Positions 1-6,424 of a stretch of DNA of 7,159 nt are shown one piece after another. Below the pieces are notes generated by a model. It saw only the letters and a list, made by a program, of their open reading frames with translations, was not told the DNA's origin and searched no databases. The translations under genes were made by a program, and so were the position numbers. This DNA is from an uncultured Bacillota bacterium (GTDB lineage Bacteria; Bacillota; Clostridia; Oscillospirales; Oscillospiraceae): contig CANDCW010000102.1 in assembly GCA_947383275.1 (NCBI GenBank), positions 1 to 7,159 on the forward strand, given 5' to 3'. Positions within the stretch are counted from its first letter, which is position 1; every line of letters starts with the position of its first letter.

Positions 1-41
1 TCTTTATTTCCATTCTTTGATTATATCACAATCCCACTTAT

Positions 42-356
42 GTGAACACTACCTACATCATTGACGATGAAAAGCAGCGGAGCAAGATGACGGAGGAGTT
101 CTACGCAGCAGTGAAGAAGGAGATCGTCGCACATCAGGAGCGATGCGACTACCTGATCCAGTCTGGGAGCCAGAGCCCGTCGGTTATGGACCGCTGGGTA
201 CTGAAGGTTCGGGGGCTGGAGGAGAAAAAGAAGCACTATGAGCAGGTGCTCCAGCGGGAGCTGGATGGGCTGGACGATGAGTTCAACACCTTGAAATTTC
301 TGGCCCAGGAGCTTCAGGTGAGGGCGAATAGCATTCGATTTCAAAAGGCAGCATAG
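42..356 (+). CDS. Small charged hypothetical protein, probably helical/coiled coil
   Basis: I do not recognise this gene. It reads as a 104-residue, soluble, highly charged protein rich in Glu, Lys, Gln and Leu, with no signal peptide or membrane segment. The stretch from about residue 57 to 98 has the spacing of a long amphipathic helix or coiled coil. The longest frame opens with GTG at 42, which has no convincing ribosome binding site. An ATG at 87 (residue 16) has GGAG at 79-82, only 4 nt upstream, so an 89-residue product is an alternative. An in-frame stop at 18-20 limits any extension. It points the same way as the citrate operon but is separated from it by the convergent LysR gene, so it is probably unrelated. 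It could be the tail of a mobile-element or phage accessory gene; nothing here proves that. Coding character is fair, function unknown. Confidence 0.55.
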   Translation: MNTTYIIDDEKQRSKMTEEFYAAVKKEIVAHQERCDYLIQSGSQSPSVMDRWVLKVRGLEEKKKHYEQVLQRELDGLDDEFNTLKFLAQELQVRANSIRFQKAA

Positions 357-362
357 GCAATA

Positions 363-376
363 TTATTGCGCAATAA
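363..376. repeat. 14-bp perfect palindrome TTATTGCGCAATAA
   Basis: A perfect, gapless palindrome sits 6 bp after the stop codon of the small orphan gene. It has no loop, so a protein-binding site is more plausible than an RNA hairpin, but no promoter is seen next to it. It may be fortuitous in such A/T-rich sequence. Confidence 0.35.
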
Positions 377-426
377 ATAACACGGATTTTAACCACCTGG
401 GCAGTGTTCCTATATCTTGTTATAGT

Positions 427-458
427 TATTTCCACCCTCTGTAAAGGGGGTGGAAATA
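427..458. terminator. Hairpin between convergent genes, possible bidirectional terminator
   Basis: An 11-bp perfect stem pairs 427-437 with 448-458. It extends inward by a T-G wobble and a C-G pair to a 6-nt loop (440-445). It lies between the orphan gene (+) and the LysR gene (-), where a shared terminator is expected. Neither side has a clean run of T; flanks are only A/T-rich, so efficient intrinsic termination is uncertain. The rest of the 357-531 gap shows no gene. Confidence 0.5.
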
Positions 459-531
459 TTATTGAGAAAAAGAAATAAAATTGCCGATGATATTTGCTGT
501 TGGTACGTTTATCTCTCTTTCCTCAGTATTT

Positions 532-1446
532 TTATCCCATTGATCGGCGGACGAGCTTGATAAATTCTCGGGCCAGGAAAGACAGTTCATCCCGGCGGCG
601 ATAACCGATGATGATCTCCATCCGACTGAGTGGATCGTCCAGTACACAGTGATAGGTTTCGCCCTCTGTAGCCAGCCGGTCAATGTGGTACTCAGAGAGA
701 AACGTCAGCCCATAGCCGCAGGCGGCCAGACGGTAGGATGCCTCCAAATTTTTTGTTTCCAGGGCAACACGGGGTTTGATTCCGGCATTGTGGAGTACCT
801 GACGCTCCACCTGACCTGTGTGCTGAAAAGGGAGGTGGAGAACAAAAGGAGCATCAGCGCACCGTGCTAGTTGGATATGGGCCTGTCCATCCGCACCAAA
901 TGAAACAGATTCAGCCCACGGAGATTCGGCGGCAATCACCAGCATAAGGCGCTCGTAGCCCAAGGACTCGTACTCGATCTTCATGGGAAAGCTGGGCCTG
1001 TTAAAGACAACCAATTCGCAGGCCCCGGACTGGACATGATTGACCAACTCCTTGGAGTGTCCCTCAAAAAGTCGGATGTGGGCTTGGGGAAAGCCCCAGT
1101 GAAACTCAGGAATGAAGGCCGGCAGGATATGGCTCCCTCTTCCAAGGGGAACTCCTAAATTCAGTACTCCGCTTCCCGTCTGCCCCACGCTATTGATGGC
1201 GTTTACCGCCTGGTCCCGCTCCCTCAATAGCTGGCGGCCCTCCCGGACAAAGGCTTCACCTTCCGCTGTCAGCCGGATTGTTTTTCCCTGGACATGGAAC
1301 AGTTCCATATGAATTCTCTGCTGCAAATGTTTCAGATATTGGCTCAGAGTGGGCTGTGTAATATAAAGAGCTTGTGCCGCTTTGGTAATGGAACGGTATT
1401 CCGCCAGTGCGCACATGTATTCCATATCCCGAAATTCAATATCCAT
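532..1446 (-). CDS. LysR-family transcriptional regulator of the divergent tricarboxylate operon
   Basis: This is a LysR-type regulator of 304 residues, normal for the family. An N-terminal winged helix-turn-helix occupies about residues 5-62; the recognition-helix region reads ITQPTLSQYLKHL at 29-41. A linker helix and a periplasmic-binding-protein-like effector domain (about 90-300) follow. The start was chosen as ATG at 1446-1444. AAGGGG (1460-1455 on the minus strand) lies 8 nt before it, whereas a GTG at 1455 that would add three residues overlaps that binding site. The gene is transcribed away from the citrate/hydratase operon, with the family's binding box between them, so it most likely activates that operon in response to a carboxylate and represses itself. 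The effector cannot be read from sequence; citrate, aconitate or a related acid is inferred from the neighbours. Confidence 0.93.
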   Translation of the reverse strand: MDIEFRDMEYMCALAEYRSITKAAQALYITQPTLSQYLKHLQQRIHMELFHVQGKTIRLTAEGEAFVREGRQLLRERDQAVNAINSVGQTGSGVLNLGVPLGRGSHILPAFIPEFHWGFPQAHIRLFEGHSKELVNHVQSGACELVVFNRPSFPMKIEYESLGYERLMLVIAAESPWAESVSFGADGQAHIQLARCADAPFVLHLPFQHTGQVERQVLHNAGIKPRVALETKNLEASYRLAACGYGLTFLSEYHIDRLATEGETYHCVLDDPLSRMEIIIGYRRRDELSFLAREFIKLVRRSMG

Positions 1447-1471
1447 CTGATTCACCCCTTATTTTTCTGAT

Positions 1472-1527
1472 CCCAATTCGCTTTTGTGTTCCCGCCTCTT
1501 ACGGGGGAGGGTCACAAAAAAATTGGG
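1472..1527 (-). promoter_or_regulatory. Long imperfect hairpin in the predicted leader of the LysR gene
   Basis: The outer arms CCCAATT (1472-1478) and AATTGGG (1521-1527) are complementary. So are TTTTGTG (1482-1488) and CACAAAA (1513-1519), and an inner C-rich/G-rich pair (CCC 1491-1493 with GGG 1509-1511, plus further pairs). It lies inside the about 126-nt leader predicted for the LysR transcript. No T-run follows on either strand, so it is not a plain terminator. It may be an attenuator, a stability element or a second DNA-binding site. Confidence 0.5.
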
Positions 1528-1555
1528 GATTATCATTGTATATTTCGACACAAAA

Positions 1556-1572
1556 CATAGTTTCGACCTATG
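1556..1572. promoter_or_regulatory. LysR-family recognition box CATAG-N7-CTATG
   Basis: The sequence has perfect dyad symmetry, CATAG (1556-1560), seven bases, CTATG (1568-1572). It contains T-N11-A (T1558, A1570), matching the known LysR-family box ATAC-N7-GTAT apart from one inner pair on each side. Its centre at 1564 is about 65 bp upstream of the start predicted from the + strand promoter, the position where the family's recognition site usually lies. It also covers the predicted start of the LysR gene's own transcript, consistent with autorepression. Confidence 0.72.
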
Positions 1573-1578
1573 GACACT

Positions 1579-1607
1579 ATTATAAATCAAAAGTTGCAAT
1601 CTATCAA
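1579..1607 (-). promoter_or_regulatory. Sigma-A-like promoter for the LysR gene
   Basis: On the minus strand a -35 element TTGATA (1607-1602) is followed after 17 bp by a perfect -10 TATAAT (1584-1579), predicting a start near 1572. It overlaps the opposite-facing operon promoter at its -35 region, so the two are likely to compete for polymerase. Confidence 0.65.
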
Positions 1608-1622
1608 GAAGCAAATTATAAT
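1594..1622 (+). promoter_or_regulatory. Sigma-A-like promoter for the tricarboxylate operon
   Basis: A -35 element TTGCAA (1594-1599) and a perfect -10 TATAAT (1617-1622) are separated by 17 bp, predicting transcription from about 1628-1630. It is the only strong candidate ahead of the transporter gene and would drive the genes through citE. The -35 departs from TTGACA at positions 4 and 5, fitting a promoter that needs an activator. Confidence 0.7.
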
Positions 1623-1640
1623 AAAATCATGCCAATAGGA

Positions 1641-1658
1641 AATCACTGGCCAGTGATT
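1641..1658. promoter_or_regulatory. 18-bp perfect palindrome in the operon leader, candidate operator
   Basis: AATCACTGGCCAGTGATT is perfectly self-complementary and lies about +12 to +30 from the predicted transcription start, 36 bp before the transporter ATG. That location suits a repressor acting as a roadblock. It does not share the LysR-box half-sites seen upstream, so a second regulator, not encoded here, may bind it. As RNA it could also form a 7-bp stem with a GGCC loop just upstream of the ribosome binding site. Confidence 0.6.
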
Positions 1659-1677
1659 GAGGGAAAACAAAAAATAT

Positions 1678-1685
1678 AGGGAGGT
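1678..1685 (+). promoter_or_regulatory. Ribosome binding site of the CitMHS transporter
   Basis: AGGGAGGT lies 9 nt before the ATG at 1695 and fixes that start. Confidence 0.85.
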
Positions 1686-1694
1686 AAATCAACC

Positions 1695-2999
1695 ATGGTC
1701 GCATTTGTCGGCTTTGCGATGATTATCGTCATTGTAATCCTGCTCTTAAAGGGTGAAATGTCGCCTATCGTCGTTTTGACCCTGGTTCCTACAATCGCAG
1801 CTCTGCTTTTACAGTTTAGCCTCATTGAAATCACTGGCTTCATCAAGGAAGGTATTGCGACTACCACCAGTAACGGAATCCTGTTTATCTTCTCCGTTAT
1901 CTATTTCGGCGTAATGTCCGACACGGGAATGTTTGACGTCATTGTCAACTTCCTGGTCAAGCGGGCGGGGAACAATGTTATTGCCGTCACCGTTTCCACC
2001 GCCATCATCGCTACCATCGCACATCTGGACGGAACCACCGCCACCACCGTACTGATTACCATCCCCGCTTTGTATCCTGTCTACAAACGGATGAACATTG
2101 ACTCCCGCATTTTGCTCTCCCTCACCGGTGCCTGCATGGGCGTTATGAATCTGCTTCCCTGGGGCGGGCCGGTAGCCCGAGCGGCCACCGTGCTGGGCAT
2201 TGACGCCAACGACATCTGGATCGCCATGATTCCGATTCAGATTGCCGGCTTTGTTACCAACATAGTTGTGGCGGTCCTGCTGGGTATGCTAGCCATTAAA
2301 ATGGGCGCTGGTGCCGGCAAGGGCGTAACCGTTGAGGTAGATCAGAAAGCCAAAGAAGAGGAAATGGCCCTGCGCCGCCCCAAGTTGCTCATCTTTAATC
2401 TGCTGCTTACCATCGCACTCATCGCTGTCCTCTCCATGGGCGTAATCACCAGCTATGTGGCCTTCCTGCTGGCACTGTCCTTTGCCCTAGCTGTCAACTA
2501 CCCCGACCTGAAACTCCAGGACAAGCTGATCAAAAAGCACGCCCCCGCCGCCCTCATCATCTCTGCCGCCTTATTCAGTGCAGGCGCTATGGTGGGCATC
2601 CTGGACGGCACCGGAATGCTCACCGATATGGCCAACGCCATCATCGGTATTATTCCCAGCCTTATGGGGCAGTTCATCCATATTATCTTTGGTGTTCTGG
2701 CTCTGCCTCTTGGCCTGTGTATCGGCACCGACGCGTATTTCTACGGAATCATGCCCCTGGTCATGGAGGTGGGCGAGATTTACGGTGTCGCCTCCCTGAA
2801 CACTGCTTACACAATGCTGATCGGCAAGAACCTGGCCCTTATGGTCAGCCCTCTGACCCCTGCTACCTTCCTGGCCATAGGCCTGATGAACACAGAGTTA
2901 AAGGACCACATGAAGTTCAGCATCCCAATCTACTGGATCATCAGCGTGTTTATGTTGTTGCTAGGCGTGATTTTCGGAATTATCTCGCTGTTCGCTTGA
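1695..2999 (+). CDS. CitMHS-family citrate/metal:H+ symporter-like transporter
   Basis: This 434-residue integral membrane protein of the CitMHS family (Bacillus CitM/CitH type) has about a dozen hydrophobic segments. Family members import citrate complexed with divalent metal ions in symport with protons. Recognisable conserved stretches are LDGTTATT (111-118), NLLPWGGPVARAA (152-164), GTDAYFYGIMPL (344-355) and SPLTPA (385-390). A charged cytoplasmic loop at about 214-230 separates the two halves. The family's usual length is about 430, so it is complete. It is the first gene of the operon, 62 bp before the hydratase. Its position ahead of a hydratase and citrate lyase shows that the imported substrate feeds that route. 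Whether the substrate is citrate or a relative such as aconitate or isocitrate cannot be told from sequence. Confidence 0.9.
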   Translation: MVAFVGFAMIIVIVILLLKGEMSPIVVLTLVPTIAALLLQFSLIEITGFIKEGIATTTSNGILFIFSVIYFGVMSDTGMFDVIVNFLVKRAGNNVIAVTVSTAIIATIAHLDGTTATTVLITIPALYPVYKRMNIDSRILLSLTGACMGVMNLLPWGGPVARAATVLGIDANDIWIAMIPIQIAGFVTNIVVAVLLGMLAIKMGAGAGKGVTVEVDQKAKEEEMALRRPKLLIFNLLLTIALIAVLSMGVITSYVAFLLALSFALAVNYPDLKLQDKLIKKHAPAALIISAALFSAGAMVGILDGTGMLTDMANAIIGIIPSLMGQFIHIIFGVLALPLGLCIGTDAYFYGIMPLVMEVGEIYGVASLNTAYTMLIGKNLALMVSPLTPATFLAIGLMNTELKDHMKFSIPIYWIISVFMLLLGVIFGIISLFA

Positions 3000-3007
3000 G
3001 TATCTGC

Positions 3008-3030
3008 ACGCCCCGTCTCTGACGGGGCGT
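3008..3030 (+). other. Intercistronic hairpin between transporter and hydratase genes
   Basis: ACGCCCCGTC (3008-3017) and GACGGGGCGT (3021-3030) form a perfect 10-bp G/C-rich stem with a 3-nt loop, 8 bp after the transporter stop. No T-run follows; instead ACAGCC and an A-run lead into the next ribosome binding site. It is therefore more likely an mRNA-stability or processing element, or a partial attenuator, than a full terminator. Confidence 0.7.
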
Positions 3031-3045
3031 ACAGCCAAAAATTTC

Positions 3046-3052
3046 AAGGAGG
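3046..3052 (+). promoter_or_regulatory. Ribosome binding site of the hydratase
   Basis: A consensus AAGGAGG is placed 9 nt before the ATG at 3062, supporting this start and strong translation. Confidence 0.88.
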
Positions 3053-3061
3053 AACTATCCC

Positions 3062-5335
3062 ATGTTAAAGCTCTATGATACTGGTGTTTACTATCTCAAT
3101 GGTGAACTGTTCACTGATCCCCAGGCGGTCCAGGTCAAAACCGGCACCCTGCCCGACCAAGCAGAGTGCGCCAAAAACACCATGGCCTACGGCATTCTGA
3201 AAGCCCACAACCACGGAAGTGACATGGAGCATATGAACCTGAAGTTTGACTCCATGACCAGCCACGATATCACTTATGTGGGCATCATCCAGACCGCCCG
3301 GGCCTCCGGGATGAAGCAGTTCCCTCTGCCCTATGTTCTGACCAATTGCCACAACTCCCTGTGCGCCGTGGGCGGCACTATCAATGAGGACGACCACAAG
3401 TTTGCCCTGTCGGCGGCGAAGAAGTACGGCGGCATCTATGTGCCCACCAACATGGCGGTTATCCACAGCTACAACCGAGAGATGATGTCCGGCTGCGGAC
3501 GCATGATCCTGGGCTCCGACTCCCACACCCGCTACGGCGCACTGGGTACCATGGCTGTGGGCGAGGGCGGCGGCGAGCTGGCCAAGCAACTGCTGGGCCG
3601 CACGTATGACTTCGCCCGCCCCGGCGTTATTGCCATCTACCTTACCGGCGAGCCCAAGCCCGGCATCGGCCCCCACGACGTAGCGCTGTCCATCTGCGGA
3701 GCAGTGTACGCCAACGGCTATGTGAAGAACAAGGTCATGGAGTTTGTGGGCCCCGGCATCCAGAAGCTGCCTATGGAGTTCCGCAACGCCATTGACGTGA
3801 TGACCACCGAGACTACCTGTTGGTCCTCCATCTGGGAGACCGATGAGAAGACTGAGGAGTACTTTGCCATCCACGGTCGTCCCGAAGCCTATAAGAAACT
3901 CGCCCCCAACGGTGTAGCCTACTACGACGGCTGCGTGTACATCGACCTGTCCACCGTGGAATCCACCATCGCCATGCCCATGCACCCCAGCTACACCTAC
4001 ACCATCCATGAACTCCAGCAGAACGCCGGCGACATCCTCCGTGAGATTGAGAAGAACGCCAACGAGCAGATCGCCAAGACCGCCCATATGGACTTGGTGA
4101 GTAAACTCCGCAGCGACGGGAATATCTATGTGGATCAGGGCCTGGTGGCCGGCTGCTCCGGCGGAACCTTTGACAACCTCACTGCCTGTGCCGATGTTCT
4201 CCGGGGACGGAGCACCGGCAACGGAGCCTTTACCATGAGCGTCTACCCCGGCTCCATGCCCGCCTATCTGGAGCTGACCAAAAACGGTTGCTTGGCCGAT
4301 CTGGCCTCCGCTGGCGTCATCATCCGGGAGTGCTTCTGCGGCCCCTGCTTCGGCGCGGGGGATACCCCGGCCAATGGGGAGTTCTCTGTCCGCCACACTA
4401 CCCGCAACTTCCCCAATCGGGAGGGCTCCAAGCCCGGCGAGGGCCAGATGAGCGCTGTGGCCCTGATGGACGCCCGATCCATTGCCGCCACCGCCGCCAA
4501 CGGTGGCAGACTCACCGCAGCTACCGATCTGATGGATGTGGAGTACCGTGCGCCAAAATATTTCTTTGACGGCAGCGTGTATGAAAAGCGTGTGTTCAAT
4601 GGCTGGGGCAAGGCCGAACTGGATGCCGAACTGCGCTTCGGCCCCAACATTAAGGACTGGCCCGAAATGCCTGCCCTCACAGATGACCTGCTGGTGAAAG
4701 TGTGCTCCTACATCACCGATCCGGTCACCACCACCGATGAGCTGATCCCCTCCGGCGAGACCTCCTCCTACCGCTCCAACCCCGAGCGCCTGAGTGGGTT
4801 CGCCCTGTCCCGCAAGGACCCGGAGTATGTGGGCCGCTCCAAGGTCCTGCGTCAGACCGAGCGGGACCGCCGTGCCGGGAAGGGCCTCAGCGATGAGGTC
4901 AAGGCCGTGTACGCTGCACTCACCAGGGCGGGGGTGAAAAACGACCCGGAGAACACCGATATCGGCTCCACTATCTTCGCCAATATGCCAGGTGACGGCT
5001 CTGCCCGGGAACAGGCCGCCTCCTGCCAGCGAGTGATGGGCGGCAGCGCCAACTTCGCCAAGCAGTATGCCACTAAGCGTTACCGCTCCAACTGCATCAA
5101 CTGGGGAATGACCCCCTTCCTGGTAGAGAACCCCGAAATCTTCCAGTTGGGCGACTACATCTTTGTTCCAGGCGTGCGCCAGGCGGTGCTGGAGAACAAG
5201 GAGAAGTTCTCTGCCTACGTGGTCAAACCGGATGGGACAGTGAAGGAGTTCCCGGTTTCCACCGGCACACTCACTGAGACAGAGCGGCAGATCATTGTGG
5301 ACGGTTGTCTCATCAACTACTACCGCAAACATTAA
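3062..5335 (+). CDS. Single-chain aconitase-superfamily hydratase (4Fe-4S)
   Basis: This is a 757-residue, full-length member of the aconitase superfamily, which adds or removes water on carboxylic acids with a [4Fe-4S] cluster. The catalytic domains occupy about residues 30-500 and the swivel domain about 540-750. Cluster ligands are visible as C365 (in GCSGGTF) and C426/C429 (in CFCGPCF). Other family landmarks are H135, DSHT at 153-156, R448 and R453, and GDGSARE at 644-650, where S647 matches the catalytic serine. Departures from classical aconitase: C96-H97 replaces the Asp-His pair, T447 replaces the Asn before R448, and the usual Glu-bearing helix reads NAIDVMTTETTC (242-253). These suggest a separate hydratase subfamily, perhaps related to E. 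coli YbhJ, which also sits by a LysR and a transporter gene (from memory). Context between a citrate-type importer and citrate lyase suggests it makes citrate, or citramalate, from the imported acid. The exact substrate is unknown. Confidence 0.9.
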   Translation: MLKLYDTGVYYLNGELFTDPQAVQVKTGTLPDQAECAKNTMAYGILKAHNHGSDMEHMNLKFDSMTSHDITYVGIIQTARASGMKQFPLPYVLTNCHNSLCAVGGTINEDDHKFALSAAKKYGGIYVPTNMAVIHSYNREMMSGCGRMILGSDSHTRYGALGTMAVGEGGGELAKQLLGRTYDFARPGVIAIYLTGEPKPGIGPHDVALSICGAVYANGYVKNKVMEFVGPGIQKLPMEFRNAIDVMTTETTCWSSIWETDEKTEEYFAIHGRPEAYKKLAPNGVAYYDGCVYIDLSTVESTIAMPMHPSYTYTIHELQQNAGDILREIEKNANEQIAKTAHMDLVSKLRSDGNIYVDQGLVAGCSGGTFDNLTACADVLRGRSTGNGAFTMSVYPGSMPAYLELTKNGCLADLASAGVIIRECFCGPCFGAGDTPANGEFSVRHTTRNFPNREGSKPGEGQMSAVALMDARSIAATAANGGRLTAATDLMDVEYRAPKYFFDGSVYEKRVFNGWGKAELDAELRFGPNIKDWPEMPALTDDLLVKVCSYITDPVTTTDELIPSGETSSYRSNPERLSGFALSRKDPEYVGRSKVLRQTERDRRAGKGLSDEVKAVYAALTRAGVKNDPENTDIGSTIFANMPGDGSAREQAASCQRVMGGSANFAKQYATKRYRSNCINWGMTPFLVENPEIFQLGDYIFVPGVRQAVLENKEKFSAYVVKPDGTVKEFPVSTGTLTETERQIIVDGCLINYYRKH

Positions 5336-5346
5336 AAAAGGGATTG

Positions 5347-5431
5347 ATGCCCTATCCTGAATCTGATTTTTACTTTTAGCGTTGCTTTAGCGGGCGGATT
5401 CCTTCTACTCAGACTGCGTATTCCAGGTGGG
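5347..5431 (+). other. Frame-disrupted N-terminus of the AbrB-type membrane protein
   Basis: The frame of the following gene stays open back to 5348, just after an in-frame TGA (5345-5347), but contains no ATG, GTG or TTG. These codons encode a first membrane helix: the segment 5366-5431 aligns without gaps to residues 162-183 of the second half of the same protein (shared T, V, A, G, I, P and G positions). An ATG at 5347 with AAGGGA (5338-5343) just upstream is in the wrong frame and stops at 5377-5379. Removing one C from the CCC at 5350-5352 would join this ATG to the frame as MPILNLIF. I read this as a one-base insertion, a sequencing error or, less likely, a translational frameshift. Confidence 0.75.
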
Positions 5432-6394
5432 ATGATGGTGGGAGCAATTCTGTCTGTAACGGTGTTGAGCATTCTTACCGGGACAGCCTATATGCCATCC
5501 CCCGCTAAAGTAGCCGCCCAATCTATGGCTGGAGCGTTTATTGCCTGTGGGATTGAACAGGATGACGTGAAAAACATCCCAAAGCTGTGGAAGCCTCTGC
5601 TGGTGCTTTTGACATCGCTGCTGATTGCAAATCTGACAGTAGGGTTCGTAACCTGGAAGTTTACTCCGTTGACGTTTTTGACTGCTATGCTGGGAGCATT
5701 GCCGGGTGGAATGAGTGACTCGCCCATTATCGCAGCAGATATGGGTGCTGATGCCGGCAAGGTAGCAATCCTACAATTTATTCGTATGTCCACAGGTATT
5801 GGAGTGTTTCCGTCCCTGATTTTGCTTATGACAAAAAATCAGCCAGCGGATGTCCTCCAATATACTCAGAATCAGCGGCCTTTACACAGTAGACCAAAAG
5901 GCGCCAGGGCCATTATACTTACTTTGATAGTAGCTTTTTCCTGTGGAGCAATCGGAAAATTGTCTGGTATTCCAGCAGGTACTCTAATTTTTTCTATGTT
6001 CGGCATCATAACCCTCAAATTTCTCTCTTTTTCGGTTTACCTGCCCATGTGGATCAAGCGGTTGGCACAAGTGCTGGCCGGAGCTTATATCGGCTGCGGC
6101 ATAACAAAAACTGATTTACTGGAATTACCGTATCTCATCCTTCCCGTATGCCTTATTTTGATTGGCTACTTTCTGAACAGCTTGCTTACTGGGCGGCTTT
6201 TGCGAAAATTATTTGGATTTCCGCTCCGTTCCGCCATGCTCATTGCTACACCAGCAGGAGCCAGCGATATGGCGCTAATCTCCTCTGATTTAGGTGTGGA
6301 GGATAAAACTGTCATTGAGCTGCAAATTATTCGTATGGTAGTAGTCATTTCGGTATTTCCGCAGATTATTTCTGTGATATCCGCCCTACTATAA
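5432..6394 (+). CDS. AbrB-duplication family membrane protein (start disrupted)
   Basis: This polytopic membrane protein belongs to the AbrB-duplication family (Pfam PF05145 type). It is not the small Bacillus DNA-binding AbrB, despite the common 'transcriptional regulator' label. From the first in-frame ATG it is 320 residues, but coding clearly begins about 28 codons earlier. Two halves repeat at a constant offset of 183 residues: QSMAGAFIACGI (30-41) pairs with QVLAGAYIGCGI (213-224). AMLGALPGGMSD (85-96) pairs with AMLIATPAGASD (268-279), both followed by LQ-IRM (114-119, 297-302). The biochemical role of the family is poorly known; between hydratase and citD, a transport or accessory role in carboxylate or product movement is plausible. 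Its DNA is visibly more A/T-rich than the genes on both sides, suggesting separate origin. Starting at 5432 would delete the first helix of repeat one. Confidence 0.85.
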   Translation: MMVGAILSVTVLSILTGTAYMPSPAKVAAQSMAGAFIACGIEQDDVKNIPKLWKPLLVLLTSLLIANLTVGFVTWKFTPLTFLTAMLGALPGGMSDSPIIAADMGADAGKVAILQFIRMSTGIGVFPSLILLMTKNQPADVLQYTQNQRPLHSRPKGARAIILTLIVAFSCGAIGKLSGIPAGTLIFSMFGIITLKFLSFSVYLPMWIKRLAQVLAGAYIGCGITKTDLLELPYLILPVCLILIGYFLNSLLTGRLLRKLFGFPLRSAMLIATPAGASDMALISSDLGVEDKTVIELQIIRMVVVISVFPQIISVISALL

Positions 6395-6410
6395 TGTGAT
6401 TTTGATATGA

Positions 6411-6416
6411 AGGAGG
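6411..6416 (+). promoter_or_regulatory. Ribosome binding site deciding the citD start
   Basis: AGGAGG stands 8 nt before the ATG at 6425. An in-frame ATG at 6407 would overlap it and has no site of its own, so citD starts at 6425. Confidence 0.88.
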
Positions 6417-6424
6417 CTTGCGTT

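Noticed and set aside
1407..1679. A 90-codon + strand open frame across the divergent regulatory region
   Set aside because: It begins inside the LysR gene, runs through both promoters, the LysR box and the palindrome, and has no ribosome binding site or protein-like composition.
2717..3022. A 101-codon + strand frame overlapping the end of the transporter gene
   Set aside because: It is an out-of-frame reading of the transporter's C-terminal part and the following hairpin; no independent start signal.
3065..5332. A 755-codon open frame on the minus strand, nearly as long as the hydratase gene
   Set aside because: It lies exactly opposite the hydratase, is rich in Gly, Ala, Val and His in a low-complexity way and shows no family motif. 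It arises from the strong G/C third-position bias of the true gene, whose aconitase motifs and ribosome binding site are clear.
6390..6395. TATAAT over the stop codon of the AbrB-type gene, possible internal promoter for citD
   Set aside because: No acceptable -35 element lies 16-18 bp upstream and there is no extended -10 TG. A chance match is likely, though weak internal transcription cannot be ruled out.
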